DNA of 43,805 bases from an uncultured Lachnospiraceae bacterium (GCA_934437985.1 CAKSBI010000019.1:1-43805), one strand, 5' to 3'. Shown: positions 24,701 through 35,116, counted from the first letter of the stretch. Program-made: numbers and translations. The notes: generated by a model not told the origin, from the letters alone.

Positions 24701-26020
24701 ATGAGATCAAAAGCATTCAAGTCCATAGCTTCATTTGTAATGGTTATGGCAATGGTTGCTCCTATGGTTGCTGTACCTGGTAAGACAGCAGAGGCTGCTC
24801 CTAAGCTTAGTGCCAAGAGCGTATCTCTTACAGCTGGTGCAACTAAGACCGTTAAAGTTAAGGGTGCTGCTAAGAAGTCTAAGTTTTCCTGGAAGTCTTC
24901 TAACACAAAAGTAGCTACAGTTGTCGGCAAGGCAAAGAAAGCTAAGATCAAAGGTGTAGCAGCAGGAACTGCAAAGGTTACATGTACAATTAAGAAGGGT
25001 AAGAAGAAGACCCTTACATGCAAGGTTAAGGTTACTGCTTCTGTGAATTCAGTATCACTCAGCAAGACTTCACTCAGCATTAAGCCTGGTGACAAGCCGG
25101 AGCTCACAGTTTCTGTTAATGGTTCTTCTAAATTATCAGGTGTGTCTGTTTCATGGACATCAAGCAATTCTAAGGTTGCTAAGGTTAAGAAGACAAAGAC
25201 TGCAGGCAAGGTTAAGGTAGTCGGACTTTCTAATGGTACTGCTACGATCACTGCTAAAGTTGGAAGCAAGTCAGCTTCATGTACAGTTAAGGTTGATGGT
25301 TCAGTTTCCGGCAACAACACAACTTCATCTGATAACAAGGGCAAGAACGACAACTCTCCAAAAGTAACAGAGAAGCCAAAAGTAACAGAGAAGCCAAAGG
25401 CAACACCTTGGGTTTATCCGGATAAGAAGACTATCTATCAGCAGCATTTTGATGTAACAAGATGGTATGATCCTGATACAACAGGTAAAGCTGTAGGTGG
25501 TAATGGTCATACACATGATGGTTATAAGAACAACAGCTTTGCTGTATGGATGGTAGGATTCTATGATAACAAGTATTCAACTAACGAAAAAGAATACAAT
25601 GATGGAATCTATGGTCCGGGTCTTAAGAACTACAAGGGCAAAGAGCTTTCAATTTCAGGTCAGTTCAAGTACGATGGTGCTGATCGTAAGACAGTTCTTC
25701 TCCAGATTAACTACACATCTCCTATGGATTACCCAATCATGTGGAAGTGGGAGAAGGGCGCTTCAAAAGCCAAGAATCCACAGGCTGAAAGCCTTAAGAT
25801 TTCAGGTGGCGGAAGCGAAGCAGCCAAGGCTGGAGAATGGCATGACGTTAACATTCCTAAGTTTGTAATTCCTACAGACGCTAAAAATGGTGATACTGAT
25901 CCTTCAACAGGTGAAGCATATGACTTCTATATTTACTTCCCTAACCAGCCAGGTGGAGAGCTTCAGTATACTAAGGACAACACATTCCACTTCAAGAACT
26001 TCAAGATTGCACAGAAGTAG
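24701..26020 (+). CDS. Secreted protein with two Ig-like (BIG2-type) domains and a C-terminal beta-sandwich-like domain
   Basis: 439 aa. Signal peptide (MRSKAFKSIASFVMVMAMVAP, cleavage likely after AEA). Two bacterial Ig-like domains (about 33-110 and 112-195), each with the WxSSNxKVAxV motif and rich in Lys. Then an Asn/Ser linker and a TEKPKVTEKPK spacer. The C-terminal ~190 residues (DKKTIYQQHFDVTRWYD to FHFKNFKIAQK) look like a carbohydrate-binding-module-style sandwich with many aromatics; this is inference. No sortase motif. AGGAGG ribosome binding site at the right spacing fixes the start. Highly biased codons (AAG, GCT, GTT) plus a strong promoter suggest abundant expression. Confidence 0.8.
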   Translation: MRSKAFKSIASFVMVMAMVAPMVAVPGKTAEAAPKLSAKSVSLTAGATKTVKVKGAAKKSKFSWKSSNTKVATVVGKAKKAKIKGVAAGTAKVTCTIKKGKKKTLTCKVKVTASVNSVSLSKTSLSIKPGDKPELTVSVNGSSKLSGVSVSWTSSNSKVAKVKKTKTAGKVKVVGLSNGTATITAKVGSKSASCTVKVDGSVSGNNTTSSDNKGKNDNSPKVTEKPKVTEKPKATPWVYPDKKTIYQQHFDVTRWYDPDTTGKAVGGNGHTHDGYKNNSFAVWMVGFYDNKYSTNEKEYNDGIYGPGLKNYKGKELSISGQFKYDGADRKTVLLQINYTSPMDYPIMWKWEKGASKAKNPQAESLKISGGGSEAAKAGEWHDVNIPKFVIPTDAKNGDTDPSTGEAYDFYIYFPNQPGGELQYTKDNTFHFKNFKIAQK

Positions 26021-26074
26021 TTGTTGTCACTAACCTTACGAAGTATTGAAAGTCCGTTAAGGACTACTAATATG

Positions 26075-26110
26075 ACCGGCTGTCAACATATGTTGGCAGC
26101 CGGTTTATTA
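26075..26110 (+). terminator. Terminator of the Ig-like protein gene
   Basis: Arms ACCGGCTGtCAACATA and TATGTTGgCAGCCGGT followed by TTATTATT. A smaller hairpin AGTCC-GTTAA-GGACT precedes it at 26051-26065. Confidence 0.85.
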
Positions 26111-26173
26111 TTATATAAAAGTATGTTATACTTAACCACAAAAACAAAGCAATAGAAAGGTGATTACGAATAT

Positions 26174-27133
26174 ATGAATATAGTATTTCTCGAAACTGCA
26201 ACACTTGGAGATGACATTGATTTAAGCTGTTTCAACAATCTGGGTGAAGTAACTGCATATAAGCACTCCTCTCCTGTTGATAATGCTGCCCGAATTAAAG
26301 ATGCAGATATACTCGTTGTCAATAAGATTCCTGTCAATGAAGAACTCTTAAAGGATGCCCATAAGCTTAAATTAATAGCAGCCTCCGCAACAGGAACCAA
26401 TAATATTGATTTTGAATATACTAATTCACGGGGAATAATTGTAAGCAATGCCCGAGGCTACTCAACCGCCTCTGTTGCACAACATACATTTGCAATGCTC
26501 TTCTATCTGTATGAAAAGCTTCCAACGTATGACAACTTTGTAAAGAGTGGACAATACTCAGATTATAATATGTTCTCTTGCTTCACACCATATTTTAATG
26601 AGCTGTCAGGCAAGACCTGGGGAATAATAGGGCTTGGTGCCATAGGAAGGAATGTAGCTGATATTGCAGCGGCATTTGGATGTAATGTGATATATTATTC
26701 CACAAGCGGCAGCAACAATAATCCTGATTATAAGAGTGTATCTTATGACGAACTCTTATCTGCGTCAGATATTATATCTATCCACTGCCCTCTTAACAAA
26801 AGAACAAGCAAACTCATTGATTATACTTCACTAATAAAAATGAAGCGCACTGCGGTTCTTCTCAACCTCGGACGCGGTCCGATAATCGACGAAGATGCCC
26901 TCGCATGTGCGCTTAATGAAGGTTTAATTGCCGGTGCAGGTCTGGACGTTTTATGCACAGAGCCAATCCCTGCAGACAATCCACTGCTTAAAATCCAGGA
27001 TAGCACCAGGCTTCTTATTACACCTCATATGGCATGGGGAACTACCGAAGCACGTAAGCGATGCGCAAATGAGGTCTATAAAAACATCGAAGCATACTTA
27101 AGCGGTTCACCAAGAAATGTATGCACCGAATAA
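26174..27133 (+). CDS. D-2-hydroxyacid dehydrogenase, NAD-dependent (glycerate/hydroxypyruvate-reductase-like)
   Basis: 319 aa. Rossmann NAD site WGIIGLGAIGRNVA (about 149-162). Catalytic residues: Arg in NLGRGPIIDE, Glu in CTEPIPADNP, His in LLITPHMAWGT. The N-terminal substrate domain includes LKLIAASATGTNNID. Reduces a 2-keto acid (hydroxypyruvate, glyoxylate or pyruvate-like) to the D-hydroxy acid; substrate not decidable by eye. Ribosome binding site GAAAGGTG. Converges with the FN3 protein gene with only 7 nt between stops. Confidence 0.9.
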   Translation: MNIVFLETATLGDDIDLSCFNNLGEVTAYKHSSPVDNAARIKDADILVVNKIPVNEELLKDAHKLKLIAASATGTNNIDFEYTNSRGIIVSNARGYSTASVAQHTFAMLFYLYEKLPTYDNFVKSGQYSDYNMFSCFTPYFNELSGKTWGIIGLGAIGRNVADIAAAFGCNVIYYSTSGSNNNPDYKSVSYDELLSASDIISIHCPLNKRTSKLIDYTSLIKMKRTAVLLNLGRGPIIDEDALACALNEGLIAGAGLDVLCTEPIPADNPLLKIQDSTRLLITPHMAWGTTEARKRCANEVYKNIEAYLSGSPRNVCTE

Positions 27134-27140
27134 CTATATA

Positions 27141-29030
27141 CTACTTCCATTTTATCTTAGGGTAATTTAAGGCACATATTCTGTCCATTTTATATGCGCA
27201 TCCTTTTATAGATGCTGATTCAAATGATGCATACAGGGTATTGCCTTTTTTTGCTATTCCCTCAAGCATAGGCGGCATTGTAAGCTTACCTGTACTCTTA
27301 CCTGGTTTAATCTTACCCTTTTTCTTTTTTCCAAATTCCGGTGTATATTTTCTCAGACATGACACATAATACTTACTTGCATTACTTATCTGATTGGAAC
27401 AGGATGCAATCATTGTTCCATTTTTCAGGAATAATACATCCTGTGTCCTTGACGGAATCTTCATACTATATGTCTTCTTCAATGATACTGCTGCTTTCTT
27501 CTTACCGGCTATCTTGTATCCGTACATTGTAGTTGAAGCAGTCTCCTTATGCTCCCCTATCCAGAGACAGTTCTTATAATAACTTACAAATGAAGCCTGT
27601 GTAAGTACCGGACAGGTTGCCCTGTACTGTACGCTGTAAAAGTCTTCCCCTGATGCAACCGCCGCTTTTACATCATCATATGTAAAGCAGCTTACAGAGG
27701 TTCCGGCAGAAACCCAGACATTATATCCATCATAAGCAATTCCACCAACATGATATGCATTAGGCAGCAGAATTGTTGTAATATACTTTCCATTAGATGC
27801 CTTCAATACATACACTACAGAGTTCTCTTCACCCTCGTAATCATATGCTGTCACAAGCATATATTTATCCACAAATGTTACCGCCTGGATTATCATACCC
27901 GAAGAAGCAAAACCGTTAACATTAGTATTAATTATTCCCGGAGTTACATATGTCTTCTTATAGTTCAAAACCTTCGCAAAATCAGTAAACTTCTTAATGA
28001 GCTTTGACTTCTTAAACTTGGCAAGCTTTTTGTACACTGCCGCCTTAACAGAAGTCGGTTTCATAACAAGCGCCTTGACATCAACCTCATTTGAAACATC
28101 TGCGGTATATTCAACCCCATTGTATATCTTATATGGCTTAATCATAAAATGATACGTCACACCACTGTTAAGGTTGCGCTGAATATATTCCACAACATTC
28201 AAATCGTTGATCCTTACAATCTCCGTATATACACCCTGCTCATTTTTCATATAAATAATATATCCGTCAGCAGCAGACACCTTGTCCCATCTCAATCTGA
28301 CACATTCAGAACCACCCTTGTACTGATTAATGTACACAGACTCCGGTGATGTTGCAGTTATAACCGAAGCCTCACCCACACTCCTGGCATTTGTTCCCTC
28401 TATACATGCAACAACCTTATAAGTGTAACCTGTTGAAGGCTTAACATTAACATCACGGTAACCGGGAGCAGAAACATTTGCCACCTGTACGAACTGATTC
28501 TGCCCCTCAGCACATCTGTATACAATATATGAGGCATCATCTGATACAGCCTTCCACTCCAGCACAATAAGCGCTGAACCGGTGGTTGTAACCTGAAGAC
28601 CGGTAACATTATCCGGAGTTGTACCGACGGCAAACATATCAGAATACATTCCAAATTGCCTGTCTTCCTTTTCGCCTGTATATGGTCTTACAAGAAAATT
28701 CAGCTTAGTACCCTGTGCAATATTATCCATCTTATACTTATTGTCAGTTGTATCACAAAGCATATCATAACCATTAGTCACCTTATCAAGCATCCATACC
28801 TCATAACCATCCGCACCTGCAACCTTATCCCATCCAAATTCTACCTCATTAGATGTATGCGACAGCTCATGGACACCGACAACCCGCTTGTCAGTTATCA
28901 CTCCCGACACTGCCTGTTCCGCCGCATAAGCCTTATTAAAAGAACCTGCCATGCCTGCATACATAAACATAAGCATAACGGCAGACATACAGATACGTCC
29001 ATATGCTTTAATTAATCTTCTGTTACCCAT
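27141..29030 (-). CDS. Secreted protein with fibronectin type III domains and a C-terminal repeat/propeller-like region
   Basis: 629 aa. Signal peptide (about 1-37, ending AYAAEQA). Three FN3-type domains (about 45-130, 133-225, 230-325), each with a W-D/K-V core and YxVYR/YxIYMK strands (EFGWDKVAGADGYEVWML, LEWKAVSDDASYIVYRC, RLRWDKVSAADGYIIYMK). The remaining ~300 residues carry loosely repeated beta blades (VTFVDKYMLVTAYDY, GIAYDGYNVWVSAG), suggesting a propeller-like fold with a Lys-rich tail. No anchor motif. Function unknown; adhesion or glycan binding is a guess. GAGGAG ribosome binding site. Divergent from the GNAT gene. Confidence 0.8.
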   Translation of the reverse strand: MGNRRLIKAYGRICMSAVMLMFMYAGMAGSFNKAYAAEQAVSGVITDKRVVGVHELSHTSNEVEFGWDKVAGADGYEVWMLDKVTNGYDMLCDTTDNKYKMDNIAQGTKLNFLVRPYTGEKEDRQFGMYSDMFAVGTTPDNVTGLQVTTTGSALIVLEWKAVSDDASYIVYRCAEGQNQFVQVANVSAPGYRDVNVKPSTGYTYKVVACIEGTNARSVGEASVITATSPESVYINQYKGGSECVRLRWDKVSAADGYIIYMKNEQGVYTEIVRINDLNVVEYIQRNLNSGVTYHFMIKPYKIYNGVEYTADVSNEVDVKALVMKPTSVKAAVYKKLAKFKKSKLIKKFTDFAKVLNYKKTYVTPGIINTNVNGFASSGMIIQAVTFVDKYMLVTAYDYEGEENSVVYVLKASNGKYITTILLPNAYHVGGIAYDGYNVWVSAGTSVSCFTYDDVKAAVASGEDFYSVQYRATCPVLTQASFVSYYKNCLWIGEHKETASTTMYGYKIAGKKKAAVSLKKTYSMKIPSRTQDVLFLKNGTMIASCSNQISNASKYYVSCLRKYTPEFGKKKKGKIKPGKSTGKLTMPPMLEGIAKKGNTLYASFESASIKGCAYKMDRICALNYPKIKWK

Positions 29031-29065
29031 CTCATATTCTCCTCGTCAACTTTATTAATTGTAAC

Positions 29066-29084
29066 TTAGCATTAAATATGCTAA
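29066..29084. promoter_or_regulatory. Perfect inverted repeat in the FN3/GNAT divergent region
   Basis: TTAGCAT and ATGCTAA are separated by 5 bp, midway between two divergent start codons (29030 and 29120). It could be an operator for a dimeric regulator. AT-rich, so chance is possible. Confidence 0.35.
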
Positions 29085-29119
29085 TATAATTATAATACCA
29101 CAAGACAAGGAAGTAAATC

Positions 29120-29938
29120 ATGGAACTTATTTCTATTCAGAAAATTGAAGAATTATCAATGAACGCATGGCCATCATATAAGATAGAATTATATGATAAA
29201 TGGCTGATTCGTTTTTCCCATCAATATACATACAGAACCAACTGTGTCGAGCAGGTCGGCAGTTCAAGCCTTCCTATTGATGAAAAGGTTGCTTATTGCG
29301 AGGAAATATATTCCAATTACAATACGCCATGCAACTTTAAAATAAGCCCGGTAATCGCACCCGATTTTGACAGTTATCTTGCAGCACGCGGATATGCAAT
29401 CAGACATGAGACTGAAGTGATGACCATGTCTCTTGATAAGTTTAAACCTATTGATATCCCATATACCGAGGTCAGTATTCAGGATAACATGTATGGGCTT
29501 CCAACACTTGTACGCTATGATAACAATGTATCCGTCTCCATTAATGATACTATTACGGACAGATGGATCAGTGAACTGTTCAGGCTTAACCAGACCACTA
29601 ACCCCATTCACAGAAAGATTGTTCCGTCAATGTTTAAGGCAATTCCAAAAAAGACCATTGTCACTGCCATATCCGACGGACACCGTATGGTTGCCTCGGG
29701 GCTTGGAATCCTTGACCGTGACGAGCTTGGAATATATGCAATATACATAGATCCTGAATACCGCAGAAAGCACTATGCAAAATGCATATGTAACACTCTG
29801 ATAACACAGGGGATGAAGTTAGGTGCAAGATACGCCTACCTCCAGGTTGTTAAAGGTAATCAGCCTGCCATCAGCCTGTATAACTCACTGGGCCTCAGAT
29901 ATTATTACAGCTACTGGTTCAGGTCAAAGGAGATTTGA
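29120..29938 (+). CDS. GNAT-family N-acetyltransferase
   Basis: 272 aa. The C-terminal GNAT domain (about 130-270) has the acetyl-CoA loop in IYIDPEYRRKHYAKCICNTLI, preceded by the beta-strand GLGILDRDELGIYA and followed by YLQVVKGNQPAISLYNSLGL. The N-terminal half (PSYKIELYDKWLIRFSHQYTYRTNCV) is typical of longer two-domain GNATs. Substrate unknown. Ribosome binding site AAGGAAG. The following gene begins 17 nt after its stop, so the two are probably co-transcribed. Confidence 0.85.
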   Translation: MELISIQKIEELSMNAWPSYKIELYDKWLIRFSHQYTYRTNCVEQVGSSSLPIDEKVAYCEEIYSNYNTPCNFKISPVIAPDFDSYLAARGYAIRHETEVMTMSLDKFKPIDIPYTEVSIQDNMYGLPTLVRYDNNVSVSINDTITDRWISELFRLNQTTNPIHRKIVPSMFKAIPKKTIVTAISDGHRMVASGLGILDRDELGIYAIYIDPEYRRKHYAKCICNTLITQGMKLGARYAYLQVVKGNQPAISLYNSLGLRYYYSYWFRSKEI

Positions 29939-29955
29939 TACATAAAGGAGACTTA

Positions 29956-30594
29956 ATGTATATGAAAAAATATAGCATACTATTAATTATTATTATAATG
30001 CTGTTAATTAACCCGGATTATTCCCTCGCATATGATTGTGATGCTTATTCGGTTACAGTCCCGGATGGCTTTACCACAGATTCCGAATCAATATCCGATT
30101 ACGTTTCCCTATATGGTGAAAATGTAACTGTCGGTATACGTACCGAAGCCAATCTTAAGCTTGATGATGTATCAACTTATACCGAGTCACGCATTAACAG
30201 CTTAATATCAGACACATTAAAGACACTTGATACACAGACCGGTAATACAGTTCATTCAAATGAGCACTCTATTACCACATTTTCCGACAACAACTACCCG
30301 GCTCTTTTTGTAACTTATGAGGGAAGCGGTGATACAGACTCCACTCTTTACATAGAGGAATATGTGATAACTACTACCAACTATATATATACACTTGTAT
30401 TCTCTGCCGATAAACGTGAATATATTGAAAATGCAGATGTTGATACAATAAAAGCAGGCTTCACTGTAAATGATGACTTCATAATTCACAGTGAGCCCGC
30501 CGATAACAGTCAGGTATTATATATATTCCTGATCATGTGTGGCATTGTCCTTGCTGCTGCAATAATAGTAATATATATTCTTGCCCATCGCTAG
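29956..30594 (+). CDS. Exported protein with C-terminal membrane anchor, unknown function
   Basis: 212 aa. N-terminal signal or anchor (MYMKKYSILLIIIIMLLI), an extracytoplasmic domain of about 155 residues (SVTVPDGFTTDSESISDYVSLYGE and YPALFVTYEGSGDTDSTLYIEEYV), and a C-terminal hydrophobic helix (about 187-208) ending ILAHR. The middle has the pattern of small stress-type secreted domains (PsbP/DcrB-like in style), only a guess. Start at 29956 chosen for AAAGGAG. The stop codon TAG lies within CTAGTATAACGATTT, the end sequence of the palindromic element at 9417-9582. Confidence 0.7.
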   Translation: MYMKKYSILLIIIIMLLINPDYSLAYDCDAYSVTVPDGFTTDSESISDYVSLYGENVTVGIRTEANLKLDDVSTYTESRINSLISDTLKTLDTQTGNTVHSNEHSITTFSDNNYPALFVTYEGSGDTDSTLYIEEYVITTTNYIYTLVFSADKREYIENADVDTIKAGFTVNDDFIIHSEPADNSQVLYIFLIMCGIVLAAAIIVIYILAHR

Positions 30595-30610
30595 TATAAC
30601 GATTTTTAAT
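30591..30610 (+). repeat. Solo end of the palindromic element
   Basis: CTAGTATAACGATTTTTAAT matches the ends of the 166-bp palindrome: 15 of 15 for the conserved tip, and all 20 of its right arm read inward. No partner arm is seen in the next several hundred bases, so it is a remnant or a one-ended copy. Confidence 0.65.
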
Positions 30611-30642
30611 ATAGCCATTAATTGCAAATCATTGTATTAGTA

Positions 30643-31305
30643 TTAATCAGTAATCTTAATCGAATTGATTACAGGCTGGTTCTCCGCAAGTACAGTTCCA
30701 TTACCATCCTCAACCTTAGTATCTTCACATATCTTGTCAACTATCTCTATCCCTTCAGTTACATGGCCAAATGCGGCATACTGTCCGTCAAGATATGTGC
30801 CATCCTGGTGCATAATGAAGAACTGTGATGAAGCACTGTCCATATCCTGGCTTCTTGCCATCGAGATTACGCCTCTTGTGTGTGATATATCATTCTTCAC
30901 ACCATTAGCTTCAAATTCACCTTTAATAGTCTCATCAGAACCACCCATTCCGTTTCCTTCAGGGTCACCACCCTGGATCATGAATCCTGATATTATACGG
31001 TGGAATGTAAGCCCGTCATAGAATCCTGACTTTGCAAGCTTAACAAAATTAGCTACTGTTATTGGTGCTGCGTCACCATCTAATTCAAGCTTTATTACAC
31101 CATAATCCTTAATATCAATTTCTGCATGACTAATTCCCATTTTTTCTGTATCCTCCTTGTCTGATGCATTTTCTTCATTTTCCGCATCATCATTTTTTTC
31201 TGCAACATTTTTATTATCAGCCTTATCTCCCGACTTGCCACATCCGGTCAATAAAACTGTTGCTGCCATTCCAAGTGCAATTAAGATTCCTGTCATCCTT
31301 TTCAT
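30643..31305 (-). CDS. Cyclophilin-type peptidyl-prolyl cis-trans isomerase lipoprotein
   Basis: 220 aa. Lipoprotein signal peptide with lipobox LLTGC (Cys22), an acidic Asp/Glu-rich linker (about 25-55), then a cyclophilin domain. Catalytic and binding residues: Arg in [25 protein letters not shown] and FGHVTEG. Catalyses prolyl isomerisation of proteins outside the membrane. AGGAGA ribosome binding site. Convergent with the small exported-protein gene (48-nt gap). Confidence 0.93.
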   Translation of the reverse strand: MKRMTGILIALGMAATVLLTGCGKSGDKADNKNVAEKNDDAENEENASDKEDTEKMGISHAEIDIKDYGVIKLELDGDAAPITVANFVKLAKSGFYDGLTFHRIISGFMIQGGDPEGNGMGGSDETIKGEFEANGVKNDISHTRGVISMARSQDMDSASSQFFIMHQDGTYLDGQYAAFGHVTEGIEIVDKICEDTKVEDGNGTVLAENQPVINSIKITD

Positions 31306-31510
31306 TGTTATACTCTCCTGTCATCTTTATATTAACCTTATATACGATGTCGGGTCAAAAGCCCCCGACTTTGCATCTATATATTTTACTATACAACATC
31401 ATAAATGTAAATGTTTAGGGTTGCGTTTTAGCTCCCCTTTTGATATATTTCATATAGACTATTATTAATAGACTACTATCAGAAATATTATTATGAAAGG
31501 AGTAACTTAT

Positions 31511-31816
31511 ATGCAGGAATTTGATCTTGAAGATGATGACAGCCTCGTTGTCAGTCTTCCACTGGAGGATGGCACATCACTTGACTGTGACGTTATTCTC
31601 ATGTTCGAGTTAGAGGATCAGGATTATGTGGCTCTCTACCCAACTGAGGGTGAACCTGACGAACTGTATCTCCTCAAATGCCAGTATGATGGCGGAGACC
31701 AGATGTCACTTGAAGAGATTGAAGATGAAGAAGAGTATGAACTCGTCTGCCAGACCTTCGATGAGATTATGGAAGAAGATGAATGGAATGAACTTCTCGG
31801 TGAAGATGACGATTAA
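31511..31816 (+). CDS. DUF1292 family protein
   Basis: 101 aa, very acidic. The pattern LDCDVILMFELEDQDYVALYP, LLKCQYDGG, then LEEIEDEEEYELVCQTFDEIM matches DUF1292, a small cytoplasmic family of unknown function in Bacillota. AAAGGAG ribosome binding site fixes the ATG at 31511. Its stop abuts the stop of the convergent helicase gene (0 nt), so there is no room for a terminator between them. Confidence 0.88.
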   Translation: MQEFDLEDDDSLVVSLPLEDGTSLDCDVILMFELEDQDYVALYPTEGEPDELYLLKCQYDGGDQMSLEEIEDEEEYELVCQTFDEIMEEDEWNELLGEDDD

Positions 31817-33634
31817 TCATTCAGCTATCTCCCGAATGAACCGGGATGGTATATAATCACGGTTGTATCTGTGTTCAGTATAGAACAGATGCAGCCGTGT
31901 TTTTGCCCTGGTCATCGCCACATACATCATCCTCCGTTCTTCCTCTATCTGTTCATCTGACGTAGACATATTATGCGGAATGATCCCTTCATTTACATCA
32001 GGAATTATTACCTTATCGAATTCCAGTCCTTTAGAACCATGCATTGTCATACACATAACAGCGTCCACATCATCATTGATATTATAATTATCCTTAAGCC
32101 TTTCAGTATATTCATCAATATAGTCAAGCCATTCACCATAACTCTTAAAGTCTGCTGCAAGGCCGCATATCTCATCAAACTTCTCTCTTAGTCCATCCAA
32201 TGGTATGCCTCTGTCCTCTGCATATTCTGCCAGATAATCCCCATATCCGATAACCTTATCTATATATCTGAAGCCCCTTGACGGTGTCATTCTGCTTACA
32301 GCCTTAATGTCAGATTCAAGCTGGTATATCCGGTCACGCATCCATGGCTTCTCCTCATATACTGCAGCAAGATTATCATAATCAACAGTACCTTTTCCAA
32401 CAACACTCCTGGATATATAACGGTTAGGCTTATTCATAACACGCACAAATACATCTGCACTTTTAATTCCAAGCGCAAGCTTTGCATATGCAATAATATC
32501 AAGTGCTATCCAGTGATTATATATATTAGGCATTCCTTCCTTCAGCCGTATAGGGATATCATACTCCATCAGGGTATGTACAAGTGCCTGTGGCTGTGAA
32601 TTAGTCCGGTACAGAACCGCCATATCGGCATATGGAACATCTTTTTCATGGTATTCAAGTATCTGTTCAACTACTGCCTTATTCTGCTCCACAAGCGTCT
32701 TAAACGCCTTTACATCAACAGGCAGTCCGTCCTCTGCCGCCGCTGTAATGTTTTTACTGATTCGGTTGGTATTATTACTGATAAGCCTGGCAGCCGACTT
32801 TATTATATTACCCGAACAGCGGTAATTAATATCCAGTGCCACACGGACTGAATCCGGATAATCAGACCCGAAATTAATCATATACTCCGGCTTTGAACCT
32901 CTGAAGCTGTATATTGACTGGTCATCGTCACCCACAATGAAAAGGTTATTAAGCGGCTTCGCAAGCATTTTAAGTATCTCGTACTGAATCATATTAATAT
33001 CCTGAAATTCATCAACAAGAATATACTGAAAATGCCTCTGCCATAACGCAAGTATATCAGGTCTTGCCTTAAACAGGTCATATGTATACAGCATCATGTC
33101 ATCAAAATCAATCTTACGTTTTTCCCGGAGCCATGAATTATACTCTTTATACAGCGTTCTGAAGCTCTCCGCCGGACATGACAGCGGATAGTAGCTTTCA
33201 ATATCGTAATTCTCTGATTTGACCCTGCTTATCTCTGTAATTATATCTGCTATAGTATCTTTTTCATTGTCGGTATTCCAGCTAAGACGTGGAAGAATTG
33301 CCCTGATAAACTGCTTCTGCTCATCATCACGTAATATGTCTGCTGCCGTGAACTTATACGCATTTTTTAGAATCATAAAGAATATACTGTGAAATGTACC
33401 GAAGAAAACACCCTGTCTGCCACGTTCTGTCTCATACCTCTGTCTCATCTCCATAGCAGCAGCTCTTGTAAATGTTACTACAAGTATACTTGAAGGCTTA
33501 ATATCCGCCTCTGTCACAAGATACTTAATTCTCTCGACAATTACCCTTGTCTTACCGGAGCCCGGCCCCGCCGTCACCAGCATTGGACCGGTGACGTGGT
33601 GCACAGCCTTGTATTGTGCATTATTCAGCTGCAT
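31817..33634 (-). CDS. UvrD/Rep-type superfamily 1 DNA helicase, short form
   Basis: 605 aa, shorter than PcrA/UvrD (about 720-750). Q motif LNNAQYKAV, Walker [11 protein letters not shown], motif Ia [11 protein letters not shown], Walker [11 protein letters not shown], motif [16 protein letters not shown], motif [11 protein letters not shown], motif [14 protein letters not shown], motif [16 protein letters not shown]. 3'-5' DNA translocase likely involved in repair or replication restart. It starts inside the 3' end of gltX (14-nt overlap) behind GGAGG, so it is translationally coupled. The shortness is in the C-terminal part after motif VI. Confidence 0.92.
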   Translation of the reverse strand: MQLNNAQYKAVHHVTGPMLVTAGPGSGKTRVIVERIKYLVTEADIKPSSILVVTFTRAAAMEMRQRYETERGRQGVFFGTFHSIFFMILKNAYKFTAADILRDDEQKQFIRAILPRLSWNTDNEKDTIADIITEISRVKSENYDIESYYPLSCPAESFRTLYKEYNSWLREKRKIDFDDMMLYTYDLFKARPDILALWQRHFQYILVDEFQDINMIQYEILKMLAKPLNNLFIVGDDDQSIYSFRGSKPEYMINFGSDYPDSVRVALDINYRCSGNIIKSAARLISNNTNRISKNITAAAEDGLPVDVKAFKTLVEQNKAVVEQILEYHEKDVPYADMAVLYRTNSQPQALVHTLMEYDIPIRLKEGMPNIYNHWIALDIIAYAKLALGIKSADVFVRVMNKPNRYISRSVVGKGTVDYDNLAAVYEEKPWMRDRIYQLESDIKAVSRMTPSRGFRYIDKVIGYGDYLAEYAEDRGIPLDGLREKFDEICGLAADFKSYGEWLDYIDEYTERLKDNYNINDDVDAVMCMTMHGSKGLEFDKVIIPDVNEGIIPHNMSTSDEQIEEERRMMYVAMTRAKTRLHLFYTEHRYNRDYIPSRFIREIAE

Positions 33635-35105
33635 TAACTACCTCCGCAAGCTTTCTTATTCCTGTCTTAATTCTTGCAATTGATTCATCTTTTCCAAGAA
33701 TATCCATAATCTCATATGCTCCACCCGGTGTCATCTGTTTACCGGATACAGCTGTACGAAGCGGCCATAAAGCCTGACCATTCTTAATACCTTTTTGTGC
33801 AACATATTCCATAGCAGCGGCTTCAACTGACTTTGCACTGAAATCCCCAAGTGCCTCAAGCACTGGAAGCAGCTCTTTTAACGCTTCAAGTGAATTCTCA
33901 GAGTTAGTCTTCATCTTCTTATGGGTATACATTGCCACATCATAATCAGGAAGTTCATTAAAGAAATCAATCTTTTCCTTAATGTCAGGAAATACTTCAA
34001 TTCTTGTCTTACAAAGTAATGCAATCTCCTTCTTATCAAGGTCATCCCTTGTTATAACCTTATCCACCTCCGGCAATGCATATTCAAAATATTTGTCCTC
34101 ATCCATTGCCTTAATGTATTCACCATTCATCCATCTGAGCTTCTGGATGTCAAATACTGCCGGTGACTTGCTGATTCTTTTATAATTAAATACCCTGATA
34201 AGCTCGTCAAGCGAGAATATCTCCTGGTTATCCTCAGGACTCCATCCAAGAAGTGCAACATAGTTAACAACCGCCTCCGGAAGAAAGCCAAGCTCCATAA
34301 GATCCTCAAACGACGCATCACCGCGCCTTTTAGACAGCTTCTTATGATTCTCATCCGTAATTGTCGGGCAATGGATATATACCGGGATATCCCATCCAAA
34401 TGCCTCATACAGACGATTATACTTAGGTGCCGATGACAGGTACTCATTACCACGCACAACATGGGTAATGTTCATAAGATGATCGTCAACAACATTAGCA
34501 AAATTATACGTAGGGTATCCGTCAGACTTGATAAGTATCATATCATCAAGCTCACTGTTATCTACGGTAATATCACCATATATAATATCTGTGAATACCG
34601 TCTGTCCCTCTTCAGGGTTATTCTGTCTTATGACATATGGCTCACCTGCAGCAAGCTTTGCTTCAACCTCTTCCTTTGAAAGCTTCAGGCAATGCTTATC
34701 ATACCTGGCTGTCTCTTTACCATATTCATCAGCCATATCAGCGCGGAGCCTGTCAAGACGCTCCTTAGAACAAAAGCAGTAATATGCCTCCCCTTTTTCT
34801 ACAAGCTTTTTTGCATAATCAAGGTATAATCCTGACTTTACCCTCTCACTCTGTATATATGGGCCATATCCACCATCCTTGCCGGGACCCTCATCATAAG
34901 TAAGTCCTGCAAGCTGCATGGTATGATTAATAATGTCTATAGCACCCTCAACATATCTCTCTGTATCTGTATCTTCAATTCTGAAAAGGAAGTCCCCTCC
35001 CTCATGCTTTGCAATAAGGAACTCATAAAGTGCGGTCCTTAAGTTACCAACATGCATCTTACCGGTCGGGCTTGGTGCATATCTTGTTCTTATCTTCATA
35101 TTCAT
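33621..35105 (-). CDS. gltX: Glutamyl-tRNA synthetase
   Basis: 494 aa. Class I HIGH-type motif in [26 protein letters not shown]-type motif [32 protein letters not shown] in the catalytic core; C-terminal anticodon-binding domain (about 330-490). Charges tRNA-Glu (and perhaps tRNA-Gln if the genome uses the amidotransferase route). GGAG precedes two possible starts, ATG 35105 and 35099. It lies only 11 nt after the xylanase stop and overlaps the helicase gene. No T-box leader is seen. Confidence 0.96.
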   Translation of the reverse strand: MNMKIRTRYAPSPTGKMHVGNLRTALYEFLIAKHEGGDFLFRIEDTDTERYVEGAIDIINHTMQLAGLTYDEGPGKDGGYGPYIQSERVKSGLYLDYAKKLVEKGEAYYCFCSKERLDRLRADMADEYGKETARYDKHCLKLSKEEVEAKLAAGEPYVIRQNNPEEGQTVFTDIIYGDITVDNSELDDMILIKSDGYPTYNFANVVDDHLMNITHVVRGNEYLSSAPKYNRLYEAFGWDIPVYIHCPTITDENHKKLSKRRGDASFEDLMELGFLPEAVVNYVALLGWSPEDNQEIFSLDELIRVFNYKRISKSPAVFDIQKLRWMNGEYIKAMDEDKYFEYALPEVDKVITRDDLDKKEIALLCKTRIEVFPDIKEKIDFFNELPDYDVAMYTHKKMKTNSENSLEALKELLPVLEALGDFSAKSVEAAAMEYVAQKGIKNGQALWPLRTAVSGKQMTPGGAYEIMDILGKDESIARIKTGIRKLAEVVNAAE

Positions 35106-35116
35106 ACAACTCCTTT

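Noticed and set aside
24643..25353. Long minus-strand frame inside the Ig-like gene
   Set aside because: Shadow of a codon-biased gene. It is Leu/Thr/Val-rich without a start signal, and the plus-strand frame has a signal peptide and domains.
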